64,000 nucleotides of DNA from Geomicrobium sp. JCM 19038 (GCF_000698125.1 NZ_BAXA01000012.1:1-64000); one strand, 5' to 3'; positions 10,020 through 20,521 are shown, counted from the first letter of the stretch. Notes: generated by a model not told the origin, from the sequence alone. Numbers and translations are program-made.

Positions 10020-11018
10020 ATGTCTCAACAAGCATTTAACCGCCACCGTAGACTTCGTGGCAGTCACAGTATGCGTAACTTAGTACGAGAAACAAAGCTT
10101 TCGAAAGAAGACTTAATCTATCCCCTTTTTGTCGTGGAAGGTCAGAATTATAAAAAAGAAGTCCCCTCAATGCCAGGTGTGTTTCACTATTCTTTAGACT
10201 TATTAGATGATGAGATTGACCAGATCATCACTCTTGGCATTGAGTCGATCATTTTGTTCGGTGTGCCAAAGCATAAAGATGACGTAGGTACACAAGCTTA
10301 TGCAGAAGAAGGGATTGTTCAGCAAGCGATTCGCCAAGTGAAGGCCAATCACCCGCAACTCGTCGTTATTGCCGACACATGTTTATGTCAGTACACAGAT
10401 CACGGTCATTGTGGTGTGATCCAAGACGGAACGATTGAGAACGATCAATCACTTTCTCTTCTCGTTAAAACGGCGGTTTCTCAGGCGCGAGCAGGTGCAG
10501 ATGTGATTGCTCCTTCGAACATGATGGACGGCTTTGTCGCATCAATTCGACACGGCTTAGATGAAGCTGGATTTAGCAACACGCCGATTATGTCTTACGC
10601 TGTAAAGTATGCGTCAGCATTTTACGGTCCGTTCCGTGATGCAGCTCACAGTACCCCTCAATTTGGTGATCGTAAAACGTATCAAATGGATCCTGCAAAC
10701 CGAATGGAGGCGCTTCGTGAAGCCCGTTCAGACATTCAAGAAGGTGCAGACTTTTTAATTGTTAAACCAGCGCTCTCTTACCTAGATATTATGCGAGACG
10801 TTAAAAACGAAAGTTTACTTCCAGTGGTTGCCTACAACGTATCTGGTGAATATTCGATGATTAAAGCAGCCTCCGCAAATGGATGGGTTGACGAAAAAGA
10901 AACGGTTCAAGAGAAGTTAACGAGCATGAAGCGTGCAGGTGCAGATTTAATCATCACGTACTTTGCCAAAGATGTGGCAAACTGGATCAATGAAGACTTA
11001 GAAAGGGGACGTCACTAA
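10020..11018 (+). CDS. hemB: Delta-aminolevulinic acid dehydratase (porphobilinogen synthase) HemB
   Basis: HemB condenses two 5-aminolevulinate molecules into porphobilinogen. The 332-residue product has the cysteine-rich metal site [14 protein letters not shown], the first active lysine in [18 protein letters not shown] and the Schiff-base lysine in [16 protein letters not shown] 10020 follows CGAGGTGAAG by about 6 bases. The stop shares one base with the hemL start (TAATG), typical of coupling. Confidence 0.97.
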   Translation: MSQQAFNRHRRLRGSHSMRNLVRETKLSKEDLIYPLFVVEGQNYKKEVPSMPGVFHYSLDLLDDEIDQIITLGIESIILFGVPKHKDDVGTQAYAEEGIVQQAIRQVKANHPQLVVIADTCLCQYTDHGHCGVIQDGTIENDQSLSLLVKTAVSQARAGADVIAPSNMMDGFVASIRHGLDEAGFSNTPIMSYAVKYASAFYGPFRDAAHSTPQFGDRKTYQMDPANRMEALREARSDIQEGADFLIVKPALSYLDIMRDVKNESLLPVVAYNVSGEYSMIKAASANGWVDEKETVQEKLTSMKRAGADLIITYFAKDVANWINEDLERGRH

Positions 11019-12310
11019 TGCGTACGTTTGACCAATCACAATCATTATTTCAACAAGCAAAGCCACTCATGCCAGGAGGTGTAAGCAGCCCTGTTCGTGC
11101 GTATAGTTCTGTAGGAATGGATCACGGTCTATACATGAAGAAAGGCTCAGGTGCTTACATTACAGACCAAGACGATAACACGTACATTGATTACGTATTG
11201 TCATGGGGACCGCTCATTTTAGGTCATGCAGATGAACAAGTCGTAGAACGTTTAAAAGAAACAACTGAACTTGGGACAAGCTTTGGTGCGTCCCACGAAA
11301 TGGAAATCAAACTAGCGAACCTCGTCATTGACCGCGTACCGTCTGTTGAAATGGTACGTTTCGTAAACTCTGGTACAGAAGCAACGATGAGTGCATTGCG
11401 TCTTGCTAGAGGTTTTACTGGACGTAGTAAGATCGTCAAGATGGAAGGAAACTACCACGGTCACGGCGATTCATTGTTAATTAAAGCGGGTTCAGGTGTG
11501 GCTACACTCGGTTTACCAGATAGTCCAGGTGTTCCAGAAGGAACGGCATCAAACACATTAACGGTTCCTTATAACGATCTAGATAGCTTAAAGCTTGTTT
11601 TTGAAAAATACGGGGATGATATTGCAGCCGTTATTTTGGAGCCAGTTGCTGGGAATATGGGTGTTGTTCTTCCGGAAGACGGCTTTTTACAAGGTGTTCG
11701 TGACATAACAACAGAATACAGTAGTCTGTTGATCTTTGATGAAGTTATGTCAGGTTTTCGTACCGGTTACAACTGTGCACAAGGAAAGTTCGGTGTGACA
11801 CCTGACCTTACAACGCTCGGAAAAGTCATCGGTGGTGGCTTACCAGTAGGTGCCTTTGGTGGACGTAAAGATGTGATGGAGCAAATCGCACCGAGTGGTC
11901 CGATTTACCAAGCAGGAACATTATCAGGCAATCCGCTTGCAATGACTGCAGGATATGAAACACTATCACAAGTAACAGAAGCTGATTATGAGACATTTGA
12001 ACGCCAAGGAAAGCGCCTTGAAGAAGGAATCTCAGAAGCAGCCAAAATGTATGACATCCCACATACATTTAATCGTGCAGGCTCTATGGTCGGGTTGTTC
12101 TTTACAAACGAACACGTAAAAGACTTCCCATCTGCTAAAACAGCAGATCTTGATCTTTTCGCCACATATTTTAGAGAAATGATGCAAGAAGGGATTTCAA
12201 TCGCACCTTCACAATTTGAAGGGATGTTCCTTAGCACAAAACACACAGATGACATGATTGAAGAAACGATCGAAGCCGCAAAACGCGTCTTTGAACGTAT
12301 CAAAGGATAA
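11018..12310 (+). CDS. hemL: Glutamate-1-semialdehyde 2,1-aminomutase HemL
   Basis: HemL converts glutamate-1-semialdehyde into 5-aminolevulinate using pyridoxal or pyridoxamine phosphate. The 430-residue class-III aminotransferase fold shows [13 protein letters not shown] at the N-terminus, [21 protein letters not shown] and the PLP lysine in [18 protein letters not shown]. It is the last gene of the haem operon as in B. subtilis; a hairpin follows. Biochemically HemL acts right after HemA, so the operon holds all steps from glutamyl-tRNA to uroporphyrinogen III. Confidence 0.97.
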   Translation: MRTFDQSQSLFQQAKPLMPGGVSSPVRAYSSVGMDHGLYMKKGSGAYITDQDDNTYIDYVLSWGPLILGHADEQVVERLKETTELGTSFGASHEMEIKLANLVIDRVPSVEMVRFVNSGTEATMSALRLARGFTGRSKIVKMEGNYHGHGDSLLIKAGSGVATLGLPDSPGVPEGTASNTLTVPYNDLDSLKLVFEKYGDDIAAVILEPVAGNMGVVLPEDGFLQGVRDITTEYSSLLIFDEVMSGFRTGYNCAQGKFGVTPDLTTLGKVIGGGLPVGAFGGRKDVMEQIAPSGPIYQAGTLSGNPLAMTAGYETLSQVTEADYETFERQGKRLEEGISEAAKMYDIPHTFNRAGSMVGLFFTNEHVKDFPSAKTADLDLFATYFREMMQEGISIAPSQFEGMFLSTKHTDDMIEETIEAAKRVFERIKG

Positions 12311-12317
12311 AAAACGC

Positions 12318-12352
12318 AACCCGCCATGAGTCTAATCACTTGGCGGGTTTAT
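12318..12352 (+). terminator. Terminator of the haem operon
   Basis: A perfect 9-bp stem (AACCCGCCA with TGGCGGGTT) around a 14-base loop is followed by a short interrupted T-run. Confidence 0.75.
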
Positions 12353-12626
12353 TGATGAATGAGGGGTGTAAACGGTGTGGTTGAATAAGAGTAGATCTAT
12401 TGATGAAAATCACATTTGATTTATAGCAAGTGAGTTTAGAAAATGGTTGGTTCGTATGAAAGAAGCCATTGAAAAACTTCTGTTTTGCTTCTAAGAAAAC
12501 AAAAGTAAATAAAAAACGGATGTGAGATTACTGAAAAGAATGAATTTCGCATCGTTTTATAAGGATGCCGTGTGATTTTGTATGCGGCATCGCCTCCTTA
12601 TAACGAATATCCCAGATTGGAACGGA

Positions 12627-12716
12627 AGGCGGTGACGCCTGCGGAAGGGCGAGTCGAGACCCCGCAAGGCGAAGCCTGAGGAGGCTCGAACGCTCCTCCG
12701 CGGCAAGCATCCGCCT
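12627..12716. repeat. GC-rich palindromic intergenic element, probably a dispersed Bacillaceae repeat
   Basis: Within the 670-base hemL-spoVID gap lies a block far richer in G+C than its surroundings. It folds as a three-arm structure: AGGCGG (12627-12632) pairs with CCGCCT (12711-12716), enclosing TGCGG (12640-12644) with CCGCA (12662-12666) and GAGGAG (12678-12683) with CTCCTC (12693-12698). I recall similar GC-rich imperfect palindromes scattered between genes in Bacillaceae genomes, but could not search for copies. No coding gene is seen in the gap; the rest holds the haem terminator and the spoVID promoter. Confidence 0.6.
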
Positions 12717-12854
12717 GCAGTGGAATCATGGCACTAGTATAGATTATTAAAAAAGAAACGGATTCCTGATTTAATTCGACCTTTCGTTCGTTATTCTTGA
12801 ATGGGATCGTATGAAGTGAGCGTCTTTTGCATAGACATTATTGTAGAGTAACTC

Positions 12855-12883
12855 GAATATTTTGCTGTTTGGATTCATACGTT
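12855..12883 (+). promoter_or_regulatory. Sigma-E promoter for spoVID-ysxE
   Basis: The -35 element GAATATT and the -10 element CATACGTT are separated by 14 bases, close to the sigma-E consensus (kmATATT, CATAcaaT). Transcription would begin about 90 bases before spoVID, which depends on sigma-E in B. subtilis. The spoIVFA promoter in this window has the same -10 and spacing. Confidence 0.75.
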
Positions 12884-12979
12884 GATAGCGTACGCAAAAA
12901 ATCTGCACGTAAGCATCGAGGATAGTCTTCTATGGTTGTAGGTTTTTCAAACAACTCTATGATAAAGGGGGAACGGTCT

Positions 12980-14146
12980 GTGACCCAAGAACAGCCTTCT
13001 GCGCTAACATTTAATCTAGAGGAATCAGTCTGGCTTGATCAAGGAGAGAGGATTCAGACGATTTTGGGTCTGGAACTGGAGCCAGAGCTTCTCATCGAGG
13101 AAGATGAGCATCAGGTGAGCATTAAAGGTGGCTTGCATTTATTTGGGCAATATGTTCCGTTTGAGCAAGAAGAAGTGTTTCAAGATTATGATGGTGGCGG
13201 AAAGCCTCATCGAATTGATAGCGTCCGAACGACAGAAAATGGCGAACGGGAGTTAAAACATTTCTTCCCGATTGAAGTGTCGATTCCGCTTAATCGCATT
13301 CAAAGTGTGGATGAGATTTATGTTCAAGTGGATAGCTTTGATTATGATTTGCCTGAGCCTAGTTGTATCCAACTGGCGGCAGATGTGACGATTAGTGGGA
13401 TGAAAGATTTGCAAGAAACACATCAAGCGGAGAAAACGATTGCCGATCCACCTGAACCATTTCCAACCTTTAGTCACGAAGTAAAAATTCCAGATACCGA
13501 AGCTGAAGCAACTCGTGAAGCGGATGAAGAGGTAGAGGAAGAAGAATATGATTTTGAAGAAGAGACTGAGGTAGAAGGAACGTATCGAGCTTATGAAGAG
13601 GAGTCGTATGATGATGACTCGGAATTAGAAACAGCGGCCGATGTTGATGAAGAGCTTGAAGATGATCATATCGTTTCTGAAGAGGAACATGAAGATACGT
13701 ATGTTCATCAAGTAGAGCAAGAAGTAGACTCAGACACGTCGTTTCCAGTTCGCTTGCATCAACGAGAGGAAGAAGCGGATGATGCAACGAATGCGTTAAG
13801 TGAAGCGTATGAAGAAGCATTGGAAGATGAAAATGTTCATCTGACAGACGATGAAAACAGAGATGAAGTTGAAGAAGAAGATTATGAAGCTCCCAAAGCT
13901 GAAAAGTCAGTAAAAGAAAAGAAGCGAGAAAACGCACTGTATTTAACAGAGATGTTAGACAAAGGTGATCGGGAAACGTTCACGAAAATGAAAATGTGCA
14001 TTATTCAAGAAAATGAGTCGCTTGATACGATTGCTGAACGCTACGGGTTGTCGGTACAACAACTTCTCCGTTGGAATAACATGGATTTAAATCATGTAGA
14101 AGCAGGAGAAATCATATACATCCCGGTGCAAGTGAAACATGATTGA
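12980..14146 (+). CDS. spoVID: Spore coat assembly protein SpoVID
   Basis: SpoVID is a mother-cell protein that drives encasement of the forespore by the coat and binds SafA and SpoIVA. The 388-residue product has a conserved N-terminal domain (FNLEESVWLDQGE...), a long Asp/Glu-rich low-complexity middle (about residues 150-320) and a C-terminal LysM domain (MCIIQENESLDTIAERYGLS). GTG 12980 follows AAAGGGGG by 8 bases; the longer upstream reading lacks a ribosome site. It is shorter than B. subtilis SpoVID (about 575 residues), the difference lying in the acidic middle. It overlaps ysxE by 8 bases. Confidence 0.92.
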   Translation: MTQEQPSALTFNLEESVWLDQGERIQTILGLELEPELLIEEDEHQVSIKGGLHLFGQYVPFEQEEVFQDYDGGGKPHRIDSVRTTENGERELKHFFPIEVSIPLNRIQSVDEIYVQVDSFDYDLPEPSCIQLAADVTISGMKDLQETHQAEKTIADPPEPFPTFSHEVKIPDTEAEATREADEEVEEEEYDFEEETEVEGTYRAYEEESYDDDSELETAADVDEELEDDHIVSEEEHEDTYVHQVEQEVDSDTSFPVRLHQREEEADDATNALSEAYEEALEDENVHLTDDENRDEVEEEDYEAPKAEKSVKEKKRENALYLTEMLDKGDRETFTKMKMCIIQENESLDTIAERYGLSVQQLLRWNNMDLNHVEAGEIIYIPVQVKHD

Positions 14147-15163
14147 GCCGAATTGGTCTGAAGCGGTTCGTGCGATTGCCAACGATAAGAGTGATTGGTC
14201 TTGGGTGAGTGAACGTGTGATTAAAGTCGACCACCCTGAAGGACCGATGGCAATGAAACGTTGGCAGCGCACCGTTTCAGAGCGCGATACGTTTTTGCAT
14301 CACCTACGGTACGGTGAACGTGCTGGTATTCAAGGAATTATCCCCTCATGACGGGCACGAGAGGGGATTTTCCGATTTTTGAACATGAAGGTGCCGACTA
14401 TTATCTTGAACCGTGGGTTGAGGAACAATTGCTAACATCTCCTCCATCTAAAGAGTTGCGATTGCTCGCGATCTTAGCGGCAAATCACAAGCTCTCCGAA
14501 AATGAGCAGGCCATTGAAGAAGAAGCGATGACTGAATACGCACAAGAAGTTGATCTGCTTTGGAATCAACAACGTTTAACGATGGAACAGATGGCAGATC
14601 AAATGGAACAAGTACGCTTTCTCTCCCCGTTTACGATGACTTTTCTCCATGCTGGTCCTTTTTTAGAGCGAATGTTTCAAGCAGGTAGAACTGGATTTCA
14701 GCAATGGGTACGTCACGTAAAAGACCAAGGCAGTTATCGGTTTGTATTTTGTCATGGTCAGCCTTCTCTTGACCACGGCATTATAGCATCAGATGGAAAT
14801 GCGTGGTGGACAAATTGGGAAGAAAGCGGTCCGAATCATATGGCTTATGACTTGGCTTACTTTTACCAAGACATTGCAAGGAACCAACCATTTCATGCGT
14901 TAGACCAGCAAGCCATCTTCGGAACATATGAAGCATATGGTCCTGTTTGGAGAGAAGCAGATACGTCTTTGTTGAAGGCGTTAATGTTAACTCCAACCCC
15001 GGTCATTGAGTTTGTTGAGTTGTATCGAACGAATCCAAATCGCTATGCAGAACACCAGTGGACAGCGATGTTGGAAGTGAAGTTAAATACACTTCGCTAT
15101 TTATCTGAGATGGTTCGTTTTAAAGAAGACCAAGAAGCAGCCATGAGGCAAAGTTCAACCTAA
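14139..15163 (+). CDS. ysxE: Spore coat protein YsxE, kinase-like fold (frameshifted as read)
   Basis: YsxE is a CotS-family protein with an aminoglycoside-phosphotransferase-like fold, found in the spore coat and co-transcribed with spoVID. As read, residues 1-70 and the remainder are in different frames: the first part ends at a TGA at 14349 while a frame opening at 14348 continues. Adding one C to the CCCC run at 14342-14345 restores one 341-residue protein, matching family length, and joins GIQGIIP to the segment leading to YYLEPW. Conserved landmarks are VIKVDHPEGPMAMKRW and VFCHGQPSLDHGI. The catalytic signature is degenerate, as in CotS proteins. The break is probably a sequencing deletion. 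Confidence 0.82.
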
Positions 15164-15183
15164 GCCTCATGACTGCTTTTTTT
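15137..15183 (+). terminator. Intrinsic terminator at the end of ysxE
   Basis: A 13-bp stem (GCAGCCATGAGGC with GCCTCATGACTGC, one C-A mismatch) precedes a run of seven T. The 5' arm lies within the last ysxE codons. Confidence 0.85.
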
Positions 15184-15200
15184 GTCGTGTATGAACGACG

Positions 15201-15407
15201 TTACTTTTGGAAATACCAGAACATACAGATCAAGATAATGAGAATGAATACATCGAAGAATGTAGGAAAAAACAACAATCGTAACAGTTGAAAGCAGATG
15301 ATCGGTAACAAGATTTGTAAAGCGGCCGCTCGCCATTTGTATACCCAATGGGGACGCTTCTTTTTCCCGTATGGATAGTGGGGCGGGGGATCGTAATAAC
15401 GTGGCAA
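15201..15407 (-). CDS. Small proline/tyrosine-rich membrane protein (68 aa)
   Basis: A short gene on the opposite strand between ysxE and the valS leader. The product begins MPRYYDPPPHYPYGKKKRP, a basic Pro/Tyr-rich head, followed by two hydrophobic stretches (LQILLPIICFQLLRLLFF and FDVFILIILICMFWYF), so it should be a two-pass membrane protein. The TTG start follows AAAAGGGGTG on the minus strand by about 6 bases; a GTG nine bases further out overlaps that site. Similar short proteins occur, as far as I recall, in other bacilli, but no function is known to me. It converges on ysxE and diverges from the valS T-box. Confidence 0.6.
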   Translation of the reverse strand: MPRYYDPPPHYPYGKKKRPHWVYKWRAAALQILLPIICFQLLRLLFFPTFFDVFILIILICMFWYFQK

Positions 15408-15479
15408 AATAAACACCCCTTTTCGTTCTTACGGTCAGTATTGACGGATGTTAGAGCAGTCGGTACAATAACAGAAGAT

Positions 15480-15732
15480 ATTCTATTACATGCAAAGATT
15501 GGGAGTAGTATGCAGGAATCCTCATCCAGAGAGAGAACCCTTGGCTGAAAGGTTCTTTGACTAGGAGACGTGCAGAAGTCGCCCATGAGCATTCTTCTCT
15601 GAACAAGAGTAGGAGAAGACGTTAACTTACGTTATAGTTCTTAATGAGTGTATGAGTGATTTATCGTTCATAAACAAAGGTGGTACCGCGAACACTTCGT
15701 CCTTTGCCTAAGGAGAAGTGTTTTTTTTATTG
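15480..15732 (+). promoter_or_regulatory. T-box riboswitch of the valyl-tRNA synthetase gene
   Basis: The highly conserved T-box sequence AAGGTGGTACCGCG lies at 15677-15690. It is followed by a terminator: AACACTTC pairs with GAAGTGTT (15691-15698 with 15715-15722), extended by CCTT/AAGG and ended by eight T. Upstream is a stem-I region with the CAGAGAGAG AG-bulge motif near 15523 and a likely specifier loop with GTC, a valine codon, at 15578-15580. Uncharged tRNA-Val should stabilise the antiterminator and switch on valS. The 5' limit is approximate. Confidence 0.92.
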
Positions 15733-15754
15733 AATTTAATAAGGAGGAAACACA

Positions 15755-18397
15755 ATGGCGAACAATTTAGACACGAAATATGATCCGAAACAAACCGAAT
15801 CGAAATGGTATCCGTATTGGATTAACAACGGCTACTTTGAAGCATCAAAAGAAGGAGAACATAAGGGTGAGCCTCACTCAATCGTAATTCCACCGCCAAA
15901 CGTAACGGGACGGTTGCACCTTGGGCATGCTTGGGATGTCACGCTTCAAGACATTATCGCTAGACAAAAGCGAATGGAAGGTCGCGACATGTTATGGTTG
16001 CCAGGAATGGACCATGCAGGGATTGCAACGCAAGCAAAGGTAGAAGCGAAATTAAAAGAAGAAGGGCGCTCTAGGCGAGAATTAGGGCGTGAGAAGTTTC
16101 TTGATGTGTCTTGGCAATGGAAAGATGAGTATGCGGAGTTTATTCGTGAACAGTGGGCGACGCTCGGTTTGTCTCTTGATTACACGAAAGAACGCTTCAC
16201 ACTTGATGATGGCTTGTCTGACGCGGTCAAAGAAGTATTTGTTCGTCTTTACGAAAAAGGCTTGATTTATCGCGGGAAATACATTATTAACTGGGACCCA
16301 GCTGCACAAACTGCTTTGTCTGACATTGAAGTAGAATACAAAGAAGTTGAAGGCGCGTTTTATCATATGCGTTACCCGTTAAAAGACGAAGACGGGCATA
16401 TTGAAGTAGCAACTACACGACCTGAGACGATGCTTGGTGATACAGCGGTTGCGGTTCACCCGAAAGACGAGCGTTATCAACATCTTATTGGAAAGACGGT
16501 AATTCTCCCGATTGTCGGACGTGAAATTCCAATTGTTGCTGATGAGTATGTTGATCGGGAATTTGGTTCAGGTGCTGTTAAGATTACACCAGCGCATGAT
16601 CCGAATGACTTCGAAATTGGTAACCGTCATGAACTTCCGCGAGTGCTCGTCATGGATGAGGCAGGGAAGATGAACGAAAATGCTGGCGATTATCAAGGAC
16701 TTGATCGTTTTGAGTGTCGTAAGAAAATCGTTGCTGATTTACAAGAATTTGGCGTGCTTTTTGACATTGAAACGCACGTTCACTCAGTTGGACATTCTGA
16801 ACGTAGCGGTGCAGTGGTGGAGCCGTATTTATCAACGCAATGGTTTGTTGATATGAAACCACTTGCTAAAGAAGCGATTGCGCTTCAGTCAAAAGAAGAC
16901 AAAGTAACATTCGTTCCTGAACGTTTTGAGCGTACGTATTTGCAGTGGCTCGACAACATTCGTGACTGGTGTATTTCTCGTCAATTGTGGTGGGGGCACC
17001 AAATTCCTGCTTGGTATCACAATGAAACAGGAGAATTGTACGTAGGGAAGGAAGCGCCAAAAGACCTTGAAAACTGGACGCAAGATGAAGACGTATTAGA
17101 CACGTGGTTTAGCTCTGCATTGTGGCCGTTTTCAACGATGGGTTGGCCAAATACGGATGCGGATGACTTTAAACGATTCTACGACAAACGTTCTTGTTAC
17201 AGGGTATGACATCATCTTCTTCTGGGTATCTCGAATGATTTTCCAAGGCATTGAATTTACAGGTGAGCGTCCATTTAAAGACGTGTTAATTCACGGACTT
17301 GTGCGTGATTCAGAAGGTCGTAAGATGAGTAAATCATTAGGCAATGGTGTCGATCCGATGGATGTTGTGGAGAAGTACGGAGCTGATGCGCTTCGATTCA
17401 CACTTGCAACGGGAACGACACCAGGTAATGACTTGAAATTCCAATGGGACAAAGTTACAGCGAATTGGAACTTCGGGAATAAGATTTGGAATGCGTCTCG
17501 TTTTGCCCTTATGAATATGGAAGGGTTCAAAAAAGAAGATATCGATTTGAGCACTGTTACAGCGGCTCATGATCGTTGGATTTTAGCGAAACTACAAAAA
17601 ACAATTTCGTCAGTTACGAGATTAATGGATCGCTATGAATTTGGTGAAGCGGGTAAACTTCTTTACAACTTTATTTGGGATGATGTGTGCGATTGGTATA
17701 TCGAGATGGCCAAATTACCTCTTTACGGTGAAGATGAACAAGAGCAAAACACGACAAAGTCTGTTCTTGCACACGTTCTAGACCAAACGTTGCGCTTACT
17801 TCACCCATTTATGCCGTTCATCACAGAAGAGATTTGGCAACACTTACCGCATGAAGGTGAGTCAATTACGATTGCAGCGTGGCCACAAGTGAAGAGAAGT
17901 GGCAAGATGAGCAGGCGTTTTCAGATATGGAAATGTACCAAGCTGTCATCCGTACCATCCGTAACACTCGTCAAGAGATGGATGTTGCACCGAGAAAGCC
18001 AATTCCACTTCACATGAAGCCTACGACAACAGAAGCGAGTGAGCAACTTCTTCGTGGGAAACATTATCTTGAGCATTTCTGTAGTCCGGAAACGCTTGTG
18101 ATCGATGAACATTTAAGTGAACCAGACCAGGCTGTATCACATGTGTTAACAGGGGTTGAGATCTACATTCCTCTCGCAGGCTTAATCGATGTAGAAGCAG
18201 AACTTGATCGATTAAAAGGCGAAAAGAAGAAGTTAGACGGTGAAGTTAAACGCTTAGAAGGTAAGTTATCGAATGAAAAATTCGTAAGCAACGCTCCTGA
18301 TTCGATTGTTGAAGCAGAAAAAGAGAAGCTCACTGACTATCAAATGAAACGTGAAAAAGTAGACGAGCGACTAGAGGAAATTGCGAAACTCAAGTAA
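15755..18397 (+). CDS. valS: Valyl-tRNA synthetase ValS (two frameshifts as read)
   Basis: ValS charges tRNA-Val. The sequence carries the class-I signatures LHLGHAW (HIGH motif, near residue 52) and [10 protein letters not shown] (KMSKS), the editing domain and a C-terminal coiled coil ([24 protein letters not shown]). The reading frame is lost twice. Near 17182, FKRFY should continue with [10 protein letters not shown]; adding CC (TACCCGACA) restores it. Near 17884, AAWP should continue with [10 protein letters not shown]; adding one base after GGCC restores it. The repaired protein is 881 residues, the normal ValS length. As the gene is essential and controlled by an intact valine T-box, sequencing errors are far likelier than real mutations. 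Confidence 0.93.
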
Positions 18398-18411
18398 TTA
18401 AAGGAGTCAAC

Positions 18412-19698
18412 GTGTTTATGAACAATTTTTCAGAGGCTTTTGATTGGCTCTTGAGTCATCGCAATTACGGAATAAAACCAGGTCTTGAACGAATTGAGGC
18501 AGTGCTTGAACATCTCGGGCATCCCGAACGTGTTTTCAATAGCATTCATATTGGTGGTACGAACGGGAAAGGTTCGACTGTTACGTATGTGCGCCAAATC
18601 ATGCAACAAGCTGGATACAACGTGGGGACATTTACGTCCCCTTACGTTGTGCAATTTGAAGAGCGAATTAGCATAAACGGAACCCCAATTTCTGAAGAAG
18701 AGTTTACAGTTGCTGCGATTTCAGTAAGAGAAGCACTTGAGCGAGTAAATCATCCTTACGGTCCGGCAACGGAATTTGAGATTTTGACGCTCATTGCGAT
18801 GGTTCATTTTGCGAATGTTAAGGAGCTTGATCTGGTGATCTTTGAAGTTGGACTTGGGGGGCGACTTGATTCAACGAACATCATTCATCCGCTCGTCTCA
18901 GCCATCACAAATGTCGGACAAGATCATATGCACATTTTAGGCAATACAATTGAGGATATTGCGTTTGAGAAGGCTGGCATTATTAAACAAAACGTTCCAA
19001 TCGTAACAACCGTTGTAAATGAAGAAGCACTTCGTGTTATTCGAAGAATAGCTCAAGAAAAAAAGGCACCGATCACTATTGTTCATGATGAGTTGAATGT
19101 ACACATTGCCAAGCTAGATGAAGAAGGATCAACATTTAGTGTCATCACGAAGCAATCGACGTATTCTGAGCTTACCATTCGTATGCGCGGGGCTCATCAA
19201 GTCGATAATGCACTTCTTGCAATTCGAATTGTAGAAGAGCTCACATCATTCAATTATCTCGTAAATGAAGATGAGGTTCGTAAAGGATTAGAACTTGCGT
19301 TTTGGCCAGGTCGTTTAGAATTAGTCCGTTCCAATCCTAGAGTATTGCTAGACGGTGCGCACAATCCGGAAGGGATTGAACGCTTATCGTCGTATTTACA
19401 AACGATCGTTCAAGGTCGTAAGCTCCATTTGATTATAGCTATGACCATAGAGAAAGACATTCAACAAATGCTGGAGCCACTAATTGTGCTACAGCCTGCA
19501 TCGGTGACGTTTACGTCTTTTAATCATGTGAGGGCAATGGATCCCGAAGTGATCATTGAACAAGTGCCATTTGATGCCCGTGCGGAAATGAATAACCATA
19601 AAGCTGTTCAAGAAATGTTACGAGAAGCAGATGATCAAGATGTGATCGTTGTTGTCGGTTCGTTGTTTTTAATTTCTGAAGTTCGAGCTTTTTTCTGA
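18412..19698 (+). CDS. folC: Folylpolyglutamate synthase / dihydrofolate synthase FolC
   Basis: FolC adds glutamate to dihydropteroate and to folates, retaining them in the cell. The 428-residue product has the P-loop IGGTNGKGSTV, LVIFEVGLGGRLDSTN and LLDGAHNPEG, all hallmarks of the Mur-ligase-like FolC family. GTG 18412 lies 5 bases after AAGGAG; an ATG at 18418 is the alternative. It directly follows valS, as in B. subtilis, so it probably shares the T-box-controlled transcript. A strong terminator begins at its stop codon. Confidence 0.95.
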   Translation: MFMNNFSEAFDWLLSHRNYGIKPGLERIEAVLEHLGHPERVFNSIHIGGTNGKGSTVTYVRQIMQQAGYNVGTFTSPYVVQFEERISINGTPISEEEFTVAAISVREALERVNHPYGPATEFEILTLIAMVHFANVKELDLVIFEVGLGGRLDSTNIIHPLVSAITNVGQDHMHILGNTIEDIAFEKAGIIKQNVPIVTTVVNEEALRVIRRIAQEKKAPITIVHDELNVHIAKLDEEGSTFSVITKQSTYSELTIRMRGAHQVDNALLAIRIVEELTSFNYLVNEDEVRKGLELAFWPGRLELVRSNPRVLLDGAHNPEGIERLSSYLQTIVQGRKLHLIIAMTIEKDIQQMLEPLIVLQPASVTFTSFNHVRAMDPEVIIEQVPFDARAEMNNHKAVQEMLREADDQDVIVVVGSLFLISEVRAFF

Positions 19699-19748
19699 AA
19701 TTCGCCGTCGAATGAGAAGGGATTTTTTCTTCGACGGCGAATTTTTAT
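19698..19748 (+). terminator. Intrinsic terminator after folC
   Basis: A perfect 15-bp stem (AAATTCGCCGTCGAA with TTCGACGGCGAATTT) around a 17-base loop, then T-rich sequence. The 5' arm starts in the folC stop codon. Confidence 0.92.
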
Positions 19749-19798
19749 TTATAAGTGGTGTATGCTTAGGTTGTTTACAGAAAGAAAGGTTAGAAGCT

Positions 19799-20521
19799 TT
19801 GGTCGTTGTCTTCGTTTTATTCGTAATTGGACTAGTATTTGGTTCATTCTTTACAGTTGTTGCAACAAGGGTTCCAAATGACGAGTCGATCATCACCCCA
19901 AGATCTCATTGTCGCCATTGTTTGCACACTCTTCGGTGGAATGAGTTAATTCCGCTAGTTTCCTATGTATGGCAACGTGGGAAATGTACACAATGCAAAG
20001 CGATCATTTCAATCCGCTATCCCCTCATTGAATGTACGACCGCGATTTTGTTTGTCCTTGCGTTTGTTCTTCAGCAATCACTTCCTCACTTTATGTTTCT
20101 ATTACTTCTCTTCTCACTATGTATTCTTGTTACCGTAACAGATCTTTACAAAATGATGATACCTAATCAGATTTTACTCCTATTCTTTTGTTATTTTCTT
20201 TTACATCGAAGTTTCTTGGACCCTTTTCCGTTTTTTGGAGATCCATTTATATTAGCCTTCCTCGTATTTGTTGGTTTGTGGGTAATTATGGTTCTTTCTA
20301 ATGGAGGAATCGGTGGTGGGGATGTGAAGTTGTTTACGGTGCTTGCGATTGCACTCGGTAGTACCCATTTTCTGTTCATGTTCATGCTAGCAACGTTGTT
20401 CGGCTCGATATATGGTGTGCTCGTTATTAAAAAGCGGAAAACACCCTTTCCTTTTGCACCTTGGATTGCACTAGCAACTTTATTTACAGTTTCAATTCAA
20501 GGATTGTTTTTAGGTTATTAA
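19799..20521 (+). CDS. comC: Type IV prepilin peptidase ComC (late competence)
   Basis: ComC is the membrane aspartyl protease that cleaves and N-methylates the pseudopilins ComGC-GG, needed for DNA uptake. The 240-residue product has the N-terminal GLVFGSFFTVVATRVP, two CxxC zinc pairs (CRHC and CTQC), RYPLIE, the first catalytic aspartate in TDLYKMMIP and the second in the GGGD motif (NGGIGGGDVKL), plus about seven membrane segments. TTG 19799 follows AAAGAAAGG by about 9 bases; the longer upstream reading runs into the folC terminator. It lies next to folC as in B. subtilis. Confidence 0.9.
   Translation: MVVVFVLFVIGLVFGSFFTVVATRVPNDESIITPRSHCRHCLHTLRWNELIPLVSYVWQRGKCTQCKAIISIRYPLIECTTAILFVLAFVLQQSLPHFMFLLLLFSLCILVTVTDLYKMMIPNQILLLFFCYFLLHRSFLDPFPFFGDPFILAFLVFVGLWVIMVLSNGGIGGGDVKLFTVLAIALGSTHFLFMFMLATLFGSIYGVLVIKKRKTPFPFAPWIALATLFTVSIQGLFLGY

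Noticed and set aside
12528-12710. A 60-codon minus-strand frame across the GC-rich palindrome
   Set aside because: It coincides with the repeat, has no ribosome site and resembles no protein.
13470-13937. A 155-codon minus-strand frame rich in Leu and His opposite spoVID
   Set aside because: It is the complement of the acidic low-complexity part of spoVID; its composition follows from that.
15230-15592. A 120-codon minus-strand frame across the T-box
   Set aside because: It overlaps the structured leader and the better-supported small membrane gene in another frame; no ribosome site.
17150-17210. Programmed ribosomal frameshifting as explanation for the valS and other breaks
   Set aside because: No shared slippery heptamer or downstream structure; the sites differ in sequence, and most involve C/G runs in genes never known to use frameshifting.
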